Part shown: positions 24,301 to 33,938 of the stretch, in pieces
Layout of the letters: each line of letters opens with the position of its first letter
Position numbering within the stretch: position 1 is the first letter of the stretch
Assembly: GCA_026008535.1 (NCBI GenBank)
Contig: BRKX01000011.1
Coordinates: forward strand, 47,228,183 to 47,292,182
DNA from: Perilla frutescens
Lineage: Eukaryota; Streptophyta; Magnoliopsida; Lamiales; Lamiaceae
Reading direction: 5' to 3'
Length of the DNA stretch: 64,000 nt
Translations under genes and position numbers: made by a program
The notes under the pieces: generated by a model
Databases searched by the model: none
What the model saw: the letters and a program-made list of their open reading frames with translations, nothing else
What the model was told of the DNA's origin: nothing

Positions 24301-27300
24301 AAAAATATTTAAATAAATTAAAATAAAACTTTCATAGAATAATTTTTATAAAATTAACACGTACCTGCTTTAACATTTCCAAAGACATTATTTTGACGCA
24401 AATCTTGAATCAAATTGTCCAGCTTCATTTTGAAAACTCGACAAATAATATCGGGACGATCTTCAGGTTTCAATCCTTTTTCCTGCATATATCTTACAAT
24501 TTCTGGCCATCTTGGATTGCATGTAAATGTGATGAATAGATTTGGATATCCAGCCCACTGACAAATAGCCATGGCATCTTGATAATTTTGAATCATATAT
24601 CGAGCTCCTCCAGTAAATGTGGAAGGCAAGATAACTCGTCTTCCTTGAGTTGCGGGATTTCTTTCACCTTTTGTTAGAGCCTCTTCTAAACCTCTATACA
24701 TATGACATCTCAATGATTGTTGATGTGTACGTATGTATAAAAGTCTAGCAGATTCAATCATTGTGTATGCATCAACAACAAATTGTTGAAATAATCTCCT
24801 TGAGCTGAAAATTATTTTTGCATCACAATCTCTTTCATGCAACCGATAGGCAAAATATGCTCTGATGCTGACCATATTTCGAGCATAACTTGATGAAGAA
24901 TTCATATCTGAAAACTGTATATCTTCTCTATAACCGTCTTCACCATATGGAAACAGAAGAGGATATTGTAAACCCAAATAGGCTGTATTTAACTCATTAA
25001 TGCGTTTCAATTCTCCAGTTTGAGTTTCCAATATTATGTCTCTATCTCCGAAAGATTGATCGAAATCTTCAACAACTAACACAGCCACTTCAGACACAGT
25101 TGGAAGATTATACGTTCGAGCATCACCTTCACGTCTACCAATAAGTTTCAACTTAACATCAGTTTGTCCAAGATCAACAATGTTGTGCTTTGCCATCCTA
25201 AATGACTTCACAAGGACATTATGTTCATCCAACATGCTCTTAAGTTCATGAACAATCTCCGCATGAAGTGTATTTATTCCTTTTTTTCCTACATAAACAT
25301 AAAATACAAAATAAAATTTTTAAAACGTACATAACATGTACATTTATGTTTATAAAAATGTAATAATAAATATAAATTACCTCACAGATATCATTCTATT
25401 TGCAACTTCGTTTTCTGTATCATAAATATATACCTGAGCGAACTTTGGTGTACAGGTGGCAGTAGACTTCCAATCATATGATAATTCTGACCGTGCAGAC
25501 GGAATGTCGGTGGAGAATTACCATTATTTAAACTCAAATCTATCTTGCCTCCCATTGATGTAAAAGAGAACATACTATTGTATGAACGAATATTATCAAG
25601 AAAATGTTTACTCTTTTGATCATTTTCATAGAGCAAACTTTCCAAAACTTTAGGAGGCCTTTGAATAGGTGTCAATTTAATTTTTCCTTTGATACAACAT
25701 GATGAATATTTTGTAGTGTGCGATTTTGAATTTTTTCCCAACCTTTCATCATACCAAAAACGTGCTCCACAACATTGACAAATAAAAATTAGATCACCAA
25801 GATCTGAGTAATCTGAAAATGTTATGAATGTAAAATTTTAATTAAATATTTAATATCATTCACAATTATATTCATAATAGTTGCAAAATCATATAGTATA
25901 AAAAAATTAGATAATTTTCAATTAAAAATAAAAATATAATAAATTTACCAATAGAAGAATGGTTCTCAATTTTATTTATTTTGCATTTCTATAAATATTT
26001 TAAAAATAACAACTTAAATATAAATGTATTATTTAAAAAAATAGGCACAATTATAAACTTACCAGTGACATATTGATGTCAATTACGATCATACTGTTCA
26101 CCTGATGAGTAAAAAAAATTATTATCATCAGATTCTTATAATTAATATTATAATTTGATATTTAATTTGTAATTAAAATATAGTGCATTTCATACCTATA
26201 TCAGAAATTTGTGTAACATGTATATCAATAAATTGGTCATTCTTCAGTGATTTATTAATTGATAAATCAACAATCTGTTCAGATTTATGTGTTGTTTTAC
26301 CTGTATTTGATTAAGTTAAAAATGATTTTAGGTGTCTAAACTAATATGAAAAACATAATAATAATGTTTCTTCATAAAAAAATATACAACATTGAATTGA
26401 AACTTACGAATCATAAATATATTATATTTACCAATAGAAGTGTGATTCCCAATTTTTTTTTTCATTGCTATAAATATGTTAAAAATAAAAAATTAAATAT
26501 AATTAAATTATTAAACCAAAAAATAATAAAACTTGGACATAATTATTAACTCACTAGTACAATATTACTGTGAATTACGATCATATTGTTCACCTAATGA
26601 GCAAAAAAAAAAAGCAATTAATATTAGATTCATGTAATTAATATTATAATTTGATTTTATTTTAATTAACATATACTGCATTTAGTACCTATATTAGACA
26701 TTTCTGTAACATATATATCAATAAATTGCCCATCCTCCAATGATTCATTAATTATTAAATCAACAATCTGTTCAGTTTTACTTATTCCTTCACCTGTATT
26801 TGGAAAATTTAATAATGATGTTAGGTACGTAAATTAATATGAAAAAACATAGTAATAATATTTCTTCAAATAAAAAATATTTAAATATTTCTTCAGAGAT
26901 ATTAAATTTATCAATAGAATTGTGATTCAAAATTGTTATATTTTTTTACTTTACTTCCCTAAATATTAAAATATTGAAACATCAAATATAAATGAATTCG
27001 TAAATTTATTTACATAATAAAAATTGCACATAAAAATTAACTTACCAATACAATATTGCTGCTGATTACAATCAAATTTTGTACCTAATGTTTTAAAAGA
27101 AAAAATATCATCAGATTAGTATAATTTTTATTATAATAAGAAAATTAATTTTTAATTAAAATATAATAAATTTAGTACCTATATCAGACATCTCTTCAAC
27201 ATGTATATCAATTAATCGGTCATCCTCCAGAGATTGATTAATTGTTAAATCAATAATCTCCTCTCATTTACTTATGTCCTCACCTGTATTTAAATAATTT

Positions 27301-27713
27301 AAGAATCATTTTATGTACCTAAAACAATGCTTAAAAACATACTTACAATATTATTAAAAAAATGCAATATTGAATTCAGTACTTACCAATCCAATTTATT
27401 TGATTAGTACATCCAATTATTTACAAATATCAAACATATACTGCATTTATTACCTATATCAAACATTTGTATAACATGCATATCAATTATTTGGTCATCC
27501 ACAAATGATTCATTAATTCTTAAATCAACAATTTCTTCAGCTTTACTTGTGCCTTCACCTGTATTTGAATAATTTAAGAATGAGTTTAGGTATCTACACT
27601 AATATGAAAAAACATGGTAATAATATTTCATCAAATAAAAAATGACTATCTGTATTAGAAATATATTCAACATGTATGTCAATTAATCTTGTATCCTGTA
27701 GTAGTTCCTCCAT
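21353..27713 (-). pseudogene. Helitron Rep/helicase (RepHel) gene with introns, disabled
   Basis: Start ATG at 27711-27713; presumed original stop at 21353-21355. The 5' part is a series of small exons (25949-27713). The exon 25381-25812 encodes the Cys-rich N-terminal region (CQCCGARFWYDERL) and SYNSMFSFTSMGGKIDLSLN. The exon 24365-25288 encodes the Helitron_like_N region (GARYMIQNYQDAMAICQWAG, PNLFITFTCNPRWPEI). The exon 23091-24285 contains the HUH motif (LPHAHILLF, about 24230-24262). The exon 21353-23004 encodes the PIF1-type helicase: Walker A GYGGTGKTFIW, Walker B IIWDEAPM, FGEDFRQILPVIPKG and YAMTINKSQGQSLSHVG. Introns 25289-25380, 24286-24364 and 23005-23090 have GT-AG ends. Damage: a G-run frameshift just before the HUH motif, an A-run frameshift near 24085, a stop near 23615 and a TAA near 21468 before the conserved LYVAVSRV. 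A further frame problem is possible near 25285. Confidence 0.85.
25949..27713 (-). repeat. Tandem array of duplicated small phase-1 exons at the 5' end of the Helitron gene
   Basis: Four exons of exactly 105 nt (27454-27558, 27179-27283, 26689-26793, 26196-26300) lie between CAG acceptors and GT donors. All encode variants of G-x5-EQIVDL-INESLEDD-FIDIHV-E-SDIG. The first exon (27650-27713, with the start codon) encodes only the second half of this motif. After three of the 105-nt exons come a 39-nt exon (27046-27084, about 26555-26593, 26063-26101; GEQYDRN-QQYC-G) and a roughly 36-40-nt exon (about 26903-26945, 26432-26470, 25949-25988; ending NHxSIG). The full unit is about 490 bp. Exons begin and end in phase 1, so unit duplication keeps the frame. 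One TGA is present in the 27179 copy and stops occur in two 39-nt copies. Confidence 0.8.
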
Positions 27714-28560
27714 TATTGAATAACATGTAGTAAAAAAATGTAGTATAATTAAAATAATACAATACTATATATATTAAATATTTAATATATTTTTAAAATA
27801 TATTTATTATTTCTGAGAAATACTTTATTATATACTATTAATTAATGAAGAATATTTATATTTATACTATAAATATTATACAATTCTAATTGTGCACGTA
27901 ATAAAAATTATTATTTGATAAATCATGTTAGTGAAATGTATATATTGTAAAAATTAAATTAAGGTAATAATTTATGCAAATTTATGTTAATATTTGAAAA
28001 TTCTAAAATATTTAATTTTTTTTTTAATTTTTTAATTTTAAAATTATTTTAAATAAATATTTTTGTAAAAATAAAATAATCAATTATTAATGTAATTGTA
28101 TTTATAAAAAATTAAATAAAGTGTTTCTAATGAAATATGAATTTCAAATTTTTTTGTATGAACTATTGATGAAATAAAAAGTGAAAATAAGATGTGAATA
28201 ACTATTTATCTAATATTTAAGTAACTAAATTATATAAATTAACTAATTAATATTAGATATTAATTAAATATCAAAGTTTACTTTTTATTTAGATAATTAG
28301 TTAATATTTATTCCTTAATTAACAAAATATTTAAATATTAACTATATTATCTGAATAATGTAATATTTAATTATCTACACATATAAAATATTTAATTATC
28401 TAAATTAATTATGCAAATTATTGTACATAAATTAAATTAAAAAAATTAATTAACTAAAGTTTGGGCCAGAAATATTTTACAAAAACATTTACTCGACCCA
28501 CAAAAAAAAATTCGGCCCACAAAAATTATTTTTAACATTTCGGCTCGGCCCATTATTGCT
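27714..28560. other. Very AT-rich spacer upstream of the Helitron gene
   Basis: Long A/T runs, no ORF. 'gggccaga', 'ggcccaca' and 'ggcccatt' boxes near 28464-28552 resemble plant telobox/site-II-like GGCCCA promoter elements. Confidence 0.5.
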
Positions 28561-28660
28561 TTATTATATATGTATCGATAAGTTTAGGGTTCCCTCATTC
28601 TTTTCCGCCTCACTCCTCTCTTCTCTTCAGTCGACTTAGCTCACAATCTCTCTCTTCCGA
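28535..28660 (+). promoter_or_regulatory. Possible plant promoter (GGCCCA boxes, TATA, pyrimidine patch)
   Basis: GGCCCA at about 28515 and 28547, 'ttattatatatg' at about 28561, then 'tagggttccctc' and a CT-rich stretch 28596-28660. This order (site-II-like boxes, TATA, Y patch) is common in plant core promoters. The downstream ORF 28671-28976 (101 codons) shows no known domain, so the transcript may be a leader or non-coding. It could also act towards the Helitron gene. Confidence 0.3.
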
Positions 28661-28904
28661 TGATCTCACTGTGGTGTCTGAAATAATTTTCCATCATCGC
28701 TCTATCTTCCGCCGCTTTCCCCTTAAGTCTCTATATGTGTTTATAAATTTCTCCACAACATTCATAGATTTAGGGTTTGAGTCTAAAGGCTCCGCCACCA
28801 CAGTCGTCAATATCTCTGCCTTCCGACGCCTTCCCCGTCAGAGTCTCTCTCTTCTGATATCATCTCCGGCCACTCTGATTTATAGTCTTTTTGCTGAGTT
28901 TCCA

Positions 28905-29345
28905 CTACCACCATCTTGTCTTGAATCTCTGAATGAGATGTTGAGCAAGGAAAAATTGAGGCGACAGCCCCTATAAATGACTGGATCTTTCACTCTTAAG
29001 TGTAGATCTAGAATTTTGTAGATCTAATATCGCCTTACTCCTCACTGCATCTCTTCCGCCGCCTAGATCTCTTTTTTCTGCCTCGTTGTGTTACTGTGTA
29101 AGTCGGAGTTTTATTCTTCAGTATACGCCACCGCAGTCTTGTCTTGAATCTCTTCATGAGATCTTGAGTATGACTGATCCACGGCGACAATCACTGTCAA
29201 TAACTGGATCTTTCAATGTTAAGTGTAGATCTAGGGTTTTCTAGATCTGATACCGCCTGACTCCTCACTACATCTCTTCTGTTGCTTCCGCTGCTTCACT
29301 ATCTTTTTTTGGATCTCTGTGTTACTGTGTAACTCGGCGTTTGGC
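28905..29345 (+). repeat. Tandem duplication, unit ~225-235 bp
   Basis: Matching blocks: 'cttgtcttgaatctct' at about 28916 and 29139, 'aactggatctttca' at about 28981 and 29204, 'aagtgtagatctag' at about 28997 and 29220, and 'gtgttactgtgtaa' at about 29087 and 29322. A weaker internal duplication ('cttccgccgctttcccc' / 'cttccgacgccttcccc') precedes it at about 28706 and 28820. The unit is non-coding, UTR-like sequence. Confidence 0.7.
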
Positions 29346-29379
29346 TTCCCAATGAGGAACAAAAAAGATAAGTTCCATT

Positions 29380-29684
29380 CTAATTTCTATTTCTAGCTTA
29401 ATCACTAACGCACAAACCCACATCTCGTGATATGTATTCAGTATCTACTGAAATATTTATAAGTTTAATATTGTTTTTTTTTATATTATGTTTCTGACTT
29501 AATCTTATTATAGATCTTTGGAAATCTTGGACTATATATGTATTGCAGATGAAGAAACACGAAAAATAGCTGAATCGACTCTGTCACTTTGCTGCGCCTC
29601 CTCTGATGATGTGATGTCAAACATTATGTTTCCCAATTGTGGACTTCCTAAAGGGGCTTCTTTCATTCATACCCATGGCGCAAC
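29380..29684 (+). other. Possible exon-like stretch interrupted by retrotransposon A
   Basis: After 'ttgcag' (about 29545-29550) the sequence stays open for about 45 codons (ESTLSLCCASSDDVMSNIMF) to a TAG formed within the target duplication. A second frame starts at an ATG in good context (29674) and would continue across the insertion at 59383 to a TAA near 59441. No family recognised. Confidence 0.25.
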
Positions 29685-29792
29685 GTAGCTGTAACACCCT
29701 AAACTCTATAATTTAAATTCTATAATTTAAAAAAAAATTAATCTTTCTATTCTTTAAAACAGAAAATGATTAACAATAATAATAGTTCGAGT

Positions 29793-29906
29793 ATATATAT
29801 ATATATATATATTCTTTTCTAAAATAATTATGCAGGAAATTCCAAGTAGGAAAATAGAGCGCAATATATATTTTTCAGATATATATATATATATATATAT
29901 ATATAG
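29793..29906. repeat. Two (TA)n microsatellites
   Basis: Runs at about 29793-29812 and 29880-29905 within solo LTR A. The open frames through them are not genes. Confidence 0.8.
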
Positions 29907-30360
29907 ATCAAAATATCTATATTTCATAAACTTCAATAAACTCCATTTCATTTCAAAAAGTAACTCCCAAGTTCTAAATTATAAAATCGATACTCAAAAC
30001 ATTGACAATACTATAATTTTCAACTACTAGAGTTTAAGTTAACCAAAAAATAAACCCTAAATGAACACAAAATATCAAGTTTTAAATAATTTATTTTATG
30101 CAGTAAGTCTAAAAGTTCAAGTTAAGTAACTAAAATGTCAAGAGAAAATTCACCCCCATTTCCTTCACGCAGCTCCAAACTCCTTGACCTGAAAATATTT
30201 AAAAATGTGGGGTGAGCACTCTTAAAACGTACTCAGTGGTGGGGAAATGTGGATATTTTTTTCTGTTTATCCAACTGAAATAAATCACAGAAATTAATGG
30301 ATTTAGGGTACTCTTCTTATGATCTAGAATACATCTTGAACTATGCATAGGACATATTCT

Positions 30361-30428
30361 GGTGCGTATAAAACGCAATTCTGATGCGTACGAAACGCTA
30401 TTTTGATCTGATGCGTATAAAACGCTAT
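30361..30428. repeat. Short tandem motif 'tgcgtataaaacgc' x3
   Basis: Three copies of TGCGTA(T/C)(A/G)AAACGC spaced about 26 bp, each partly self-complementary (GCGT...ACGC), inside solo LTR A. Confidence 0.75.
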
Positions 30429-31458
30429 CCACATTCCATCCACGATAATTCAAGTTGGATTAAAAACATTTCTGTCTCAAAAAGCATATATTATATACTT
30501 TTATTTCAAATATAATAATTTCACCCACCTGATAATAGAGGGCACGTAAAATCAAGCAGAGTATCACATAGTAGACGAGGGTCTTAATTGCGCCGCACCT
30601 AGTATCAAAATAATTTCAAATAAATCATTTAAGCCAATTCTAATTTTAATAAATCTGAAAATAAGATATTTATGGGCTTATTTAATCAATTTATGAAGTT
30701 CTGGGATAACTATTAATTTCTGAAAACTTTATGGGATCAAAAAACTATTTTTTAGAAAACTATGAGTTGTTATGAAATTCGTAAACTTTAAAGGGCCTTT
30801 TTCAAATTTCTAAAAGTTAATGATAATGGCCATAATATAAATAACTTAGTTGCAATTAAATTCTTTTCTTTATTTTCTCAAATTCACGGCTAGACTCCAA
30901 ATAAGAAGAGATCCCCAATTTATAAAACCAGAAATCCCTAACTCGATCTAAACCCTCTCTTCTTCCCCCTCACCTCCGGCGAACACCTCGTCGCCGACTA
31001 TAGTCACGGAGACCTTGAACCAGACCTGCAGCTGCGCTCGCTGCGACTCAGACCAACATCTCCAGCTCTGAAGTAGACTAGACCCAACTCAACGAAGTCG
31101 ACTCCCCTTCCTCAACAACACAGACCCAACCAAACTCAGCGACGACACGACGCGAGTTCAGCCGCAACAGCGATTCACCGACAACTCGACACAGCCCGAG
31201 CCCAACTGACCATCGTCGACACCCCAACTCAACCGACTCAACACACTCCAAACCGAGACTCAGCTCCCTTGTAGCATCTCGATCCCGAAAGATCATGAAA
31301 ATGGACGCCACAAGAGGAGAAATTAAGAAGTGGGAAAGAAATGGGGTAATTAAATTAATGACGGGGTGTTAATCCAAAAGGATTAATGTTTGGAATAAAA
31401 TTTAACAACCGAGTATGCCAAAGATAGGTTATGCCTTCCGGAAAATTAGACAGCATAA

Positions 31459-32011
31459 TGTCACAGACCTGATTGATGATAGCAAAAGAGAAGGTTTGAG
31501 GTCGTCGGAGAGGAGCAAGACTGGAGTAGATAGCTGCCGCGAAGGGAATTTTGGAGGAACAAAGATACAATTTTTAGGGCTCAAATCTGATGTCCCAGAA
31601 ATTGGAGATTAATGTACAGAGATCGGGTCTTTTCTCCACGGGTCTTAAGTTGGGTAAAGATGGGAGCATATTTTCTAGTTGGGCTCTTTTATTTTATGTT
31701 TATGTTATTTTAATGAAGTGGCCCAATACAAATTAGTGAGGCCCAGTAGTTGTATTAGCTTTAATTGGTGGGACCTTTTGTATATATAAATACCCACCTA
31801 GGTTTTTATGAGGTTATGAATGAAAAACCCTAAGTTTCTTCCCAAAACTTTCTTCTACGTCTCCCTAATCTTCTTCCAATCGATCTCCCCCATTTCTCGG
31901 CAAGATTAAAACTTTATATTATATTCCAACAAATCCAACATATCCTACAATATTACAACCATAGGAAAAGGAAAGCAAAAGAAAGTTAGAACTACAACTG
32001 ATATCATTACA
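31459..32011 (+). repeat. 5' LTR of element B (553 bp)
   Basis: Starts TGTCACAGACC, ends ATATCATTACA. A TATA box (31781-31791, 'tatatataaat') followed by 'acccacctaggttttt' marks the likely transcription start. Confidence 0.92.
31781..31791 (+). promoter_or_regulatory. TATA box of element B LTR
   Basis: 'tatatataaat' in the middle of the LTR; the same box occurs in the 3' LTR at about 36938-36949. Confidence 0.6.
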
Positions 32012-32012
32012 G

Positions 32013-32026
32013 CTGGTAGTCAGAGC
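32013..32026 (+). other. Primer binding site of element B
   Basis: 'ctggtagtcagagcc' starts one base after the LTR and resembles the tRNA-iMet PBS TGGTATCAGAGC with small changes. Confidence 0.65.
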
Positions 32027-32035
32027 CTTCCTTCC

Positions 32036-33274
32036 TTGGCAATGGCTGATGGAACAAGATTGAAGGAACTACAAGAGGGCCATAACAAGTTGAACCAGCT
32101 GCTACAGTCGGAATCCACCAAACGTGAGGCTATGGAAGCAAAACTGCAGGAACAAATGAAAAAGATGAGTACAGGTATAAATGGAAAACTTGAACACCTC
32201 ACTAATCTCTTGGCTTCATTTTCTGTCCAGAAGTTAAATGAGGGAAATAAGGGAAAAGGAACAAGTGATAACACATCCATCTTGGGTGAACCACCTCCTG
32301 TTTTTACGGGTGAAGGATCTAACTCTAGGACTTATCATGTCCCTGGGGAGAGAGGTTTAGTTGATTTTCATGGTCCTCAAGTAATCTCACCTCTTCCAAA
32401 GATTGAGTTCCCTAAATTTGATGGTACTCAACCTCGGGTTTGGCTTCTGAAATGCAAAGGGTACTTCAATTTGGTCCCTCAACTCCTAGATGATCAAAAG
32501 ATCTCACTTGCAGTTATGAACTTTGATGGTAAAGCAGCTTCCTGGTACCAAAATCTCGGTATGAGAACTAATTTGATTACTTGGGATCAGTTTGTGGAAT
32601 TGGTGTCAACTAGATTTGAGGAACTCAAGGAGACTCACATAGTAGTGGAATTTAACAAGTTGAAGCATACCGGAAGCTACCAGGACTATGTAGACAGGTT
32701 TGAGGAGTTAAAGAATTGCATGCAGATGTATGGCAATGGGGCTTATTCTGAAAGTTATTTTTTGGCCAGCTTCATTAGTGGGTTGAGTGAAGAGTTGAGG
32801 GCAGCCATCAACATGTTCAACCCTAGTTCTTCAGAGCAGGCTATGGAGTTAGGAAGGAATCAACTTATTACAATGGAGGCTTTAACTAAGAAGATCAAGG
32901 GTGGTACCAGGCCCTACTCCAATTCCACAAGTAGTTACTCCCCAAGGCCTTCCCACCAATATACTCCAGCTCCTGCTCAGAATCATAACTCAGTGATGCA
33001 GACTTTGAAAACACCAGTTAAGATGCTCACCTCAGCCCAAATGTCAGAGAGAAGGGCTCTAGGCCTATGCTACAATTGTGACGAGAAGTATACCCCAGGC
33101 CACAGGTGTAAGCATAGAATAAATTACATGATTATGACTGCAGAGGAGGAGGAATTTAGTCTGCTTGAAACTAATGTTAAAGAAGATGATGAAGATTACA
33201 AAGATAAACCGGGAGAGGATGAGGTCATGGTTTCACTCAACTCTCTAAAGGGGCAGACAGTATTACCACATTGA
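32036..33274 (+). CDS. gag: Element B gag
   Basis: 412 codons starting with the first ATG after the PBS. It has an N-terminal coiled coil (RLKELQEGHNKLNQLLQSES), then the retrotransposon gag core at about residues 120-280 (PKIEFPKFDGTQPRVWLLKC, AASWYQNLG, FISGLSEELRAAINMF). A zinc knuckle of the type found in Reina-like chromoviruses (CYNCDEKYTPGHRCK, about 345-360) follows, then an acidic tail. It ends in the frame that would continue into protease, where a frameshift near 33250 moves the protease to another frame. Function: particle assembly and RNA binding. Confidence 0.88.
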   Translation: MAMADGTRLKELQEGHNKLNQLLQSESTKREAMEAKLQEQMKKMSTGINGKLEHLTNLLASFSVQKLNEGNKGKGTSDNTSILGEPPPVFTGEGSNSRTYHVPGERGLVDFHGPQVISPLPKIEFPKFDGTQPRVWLLKCKGYFNLVPQLLDDQKISLAVMNFDGKAASWYQNLGMRTNLITWDQFVELVSTRFEELKETHIVVEFNKLKHTGSYQDYVDRFEELKNCMQMYGNGAYSESYFLASFISGLSEELRAAINMFNPSSSEQAMELGRNQLITMEALTKKIKGGTRPYSNSTSSYSPRPSHQYTPAPAQNHNSVMQTLKTPVKMLTSAQMSERRALGLCYNCDEKYTPGHRCKHRINYMIMTAEEEEFSLLETNVKEDDEDYKDKPGEDEVMVSLNSLKGQTVLPH

Positions 33275-33938
33275 GGTTTACTGGGACATGTCAAGGGCAT
33301 AATCTGCAGATATTGGTTGATACTGGGAGCACTCTTAGTTTTATCAAGGAATCCACAGCCCACACCTTGGGCTGCCAGATTCAGGAACCGCACCATTGTT
33401 TATCAAGGTAGCAAATGGGCAGAAGTTAACTAGAACCTCCCAGGCTGGACATTTTGGTTGGAAGATGCAAGGCCATAATCTACACCACTCACTGAGACTA
33501 TTGCAACATGAAGGTTATGATGTCATTCTAGGGGTGATTGGCTTAAGGCTTGCACACCAGTGGAGCTAGACTATGACAACATGATAGTCACTATCCATTG
33601 GCTAAGAAAAAGGGTTAAGCTATTTGCTAACAAAACCCAGGCTGAATGTCAGTTTATGTCTCACCACACACTCTACAAGTTGTTGCACTCTAAAGAAAAA
33701 AAAAGAAGTTGAAGAGATGTATGTTCTGTCTGCGGTCAAGGTTGATCAACCAGGGAACCAGGCATTACAACAACTCCTAACAGAATTCACAGAGATATTC
33801 CAAGAACCTGTATGATTACCCCCACCCAGAGGGGTTGAACATCAGATCTACCTTAAGCCAGACAGTGAGCCAAAACACCAACATCCTTACAGATCCTCCT
33901 ACAAACATAAAGATGAGATTGAAAGAATAGTTAAAGAG
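33240..33938 (+). pseudogene. Element B protease region, frameshifted
   Basis: In a different frame from gag the sequence reads LQILVDTGSTLSFIKESTAH, with the aspartic protease DTGS. It stops soon after at about 33400. Further pieces (DVILGVIGL; LDYDNMIVTIHWL; 33624-33815 VDQPGNQALQQLLTEFTEIF) lie in shifted frames. A TGA stop follows EPV just before the RT region (about 33812). Confidence 0.75.

Larger units (their letters stand above)
21073..28560 (-). mobile_element. Helitron, autonomous type but decayed; 5' end not located
   Basis: Read on the minus strand, the element ends ...CTAG at 21073 followed by T, with a short hairpin about 10 bases upstream (cgtgc-aac-gcacg). It encodes a Rep/helicase protein with Rep N-terminal, HUH and PIF1-like helicase regions. 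The upstream limit given here is only where recognisable Helitron sequence ends. The 5' TC terminus was not found and the element may extend past the nested retrotransposons, possibly to the RPA-like gene at 62-64 kb. Confidence 0.75.

Noticed and set aside
26190..27720. CRISPR-like or satellite array
   Set aside because: The repeats are 105-nt exons with splice borders in a plant gene, not short direct repeats with unique spacers.
28671..28976. 101-codon ORF behind the promoter-like block
   Set aside because: CT-rich leader-like composition, no domain; kept only as part of the promoter/leader observation.
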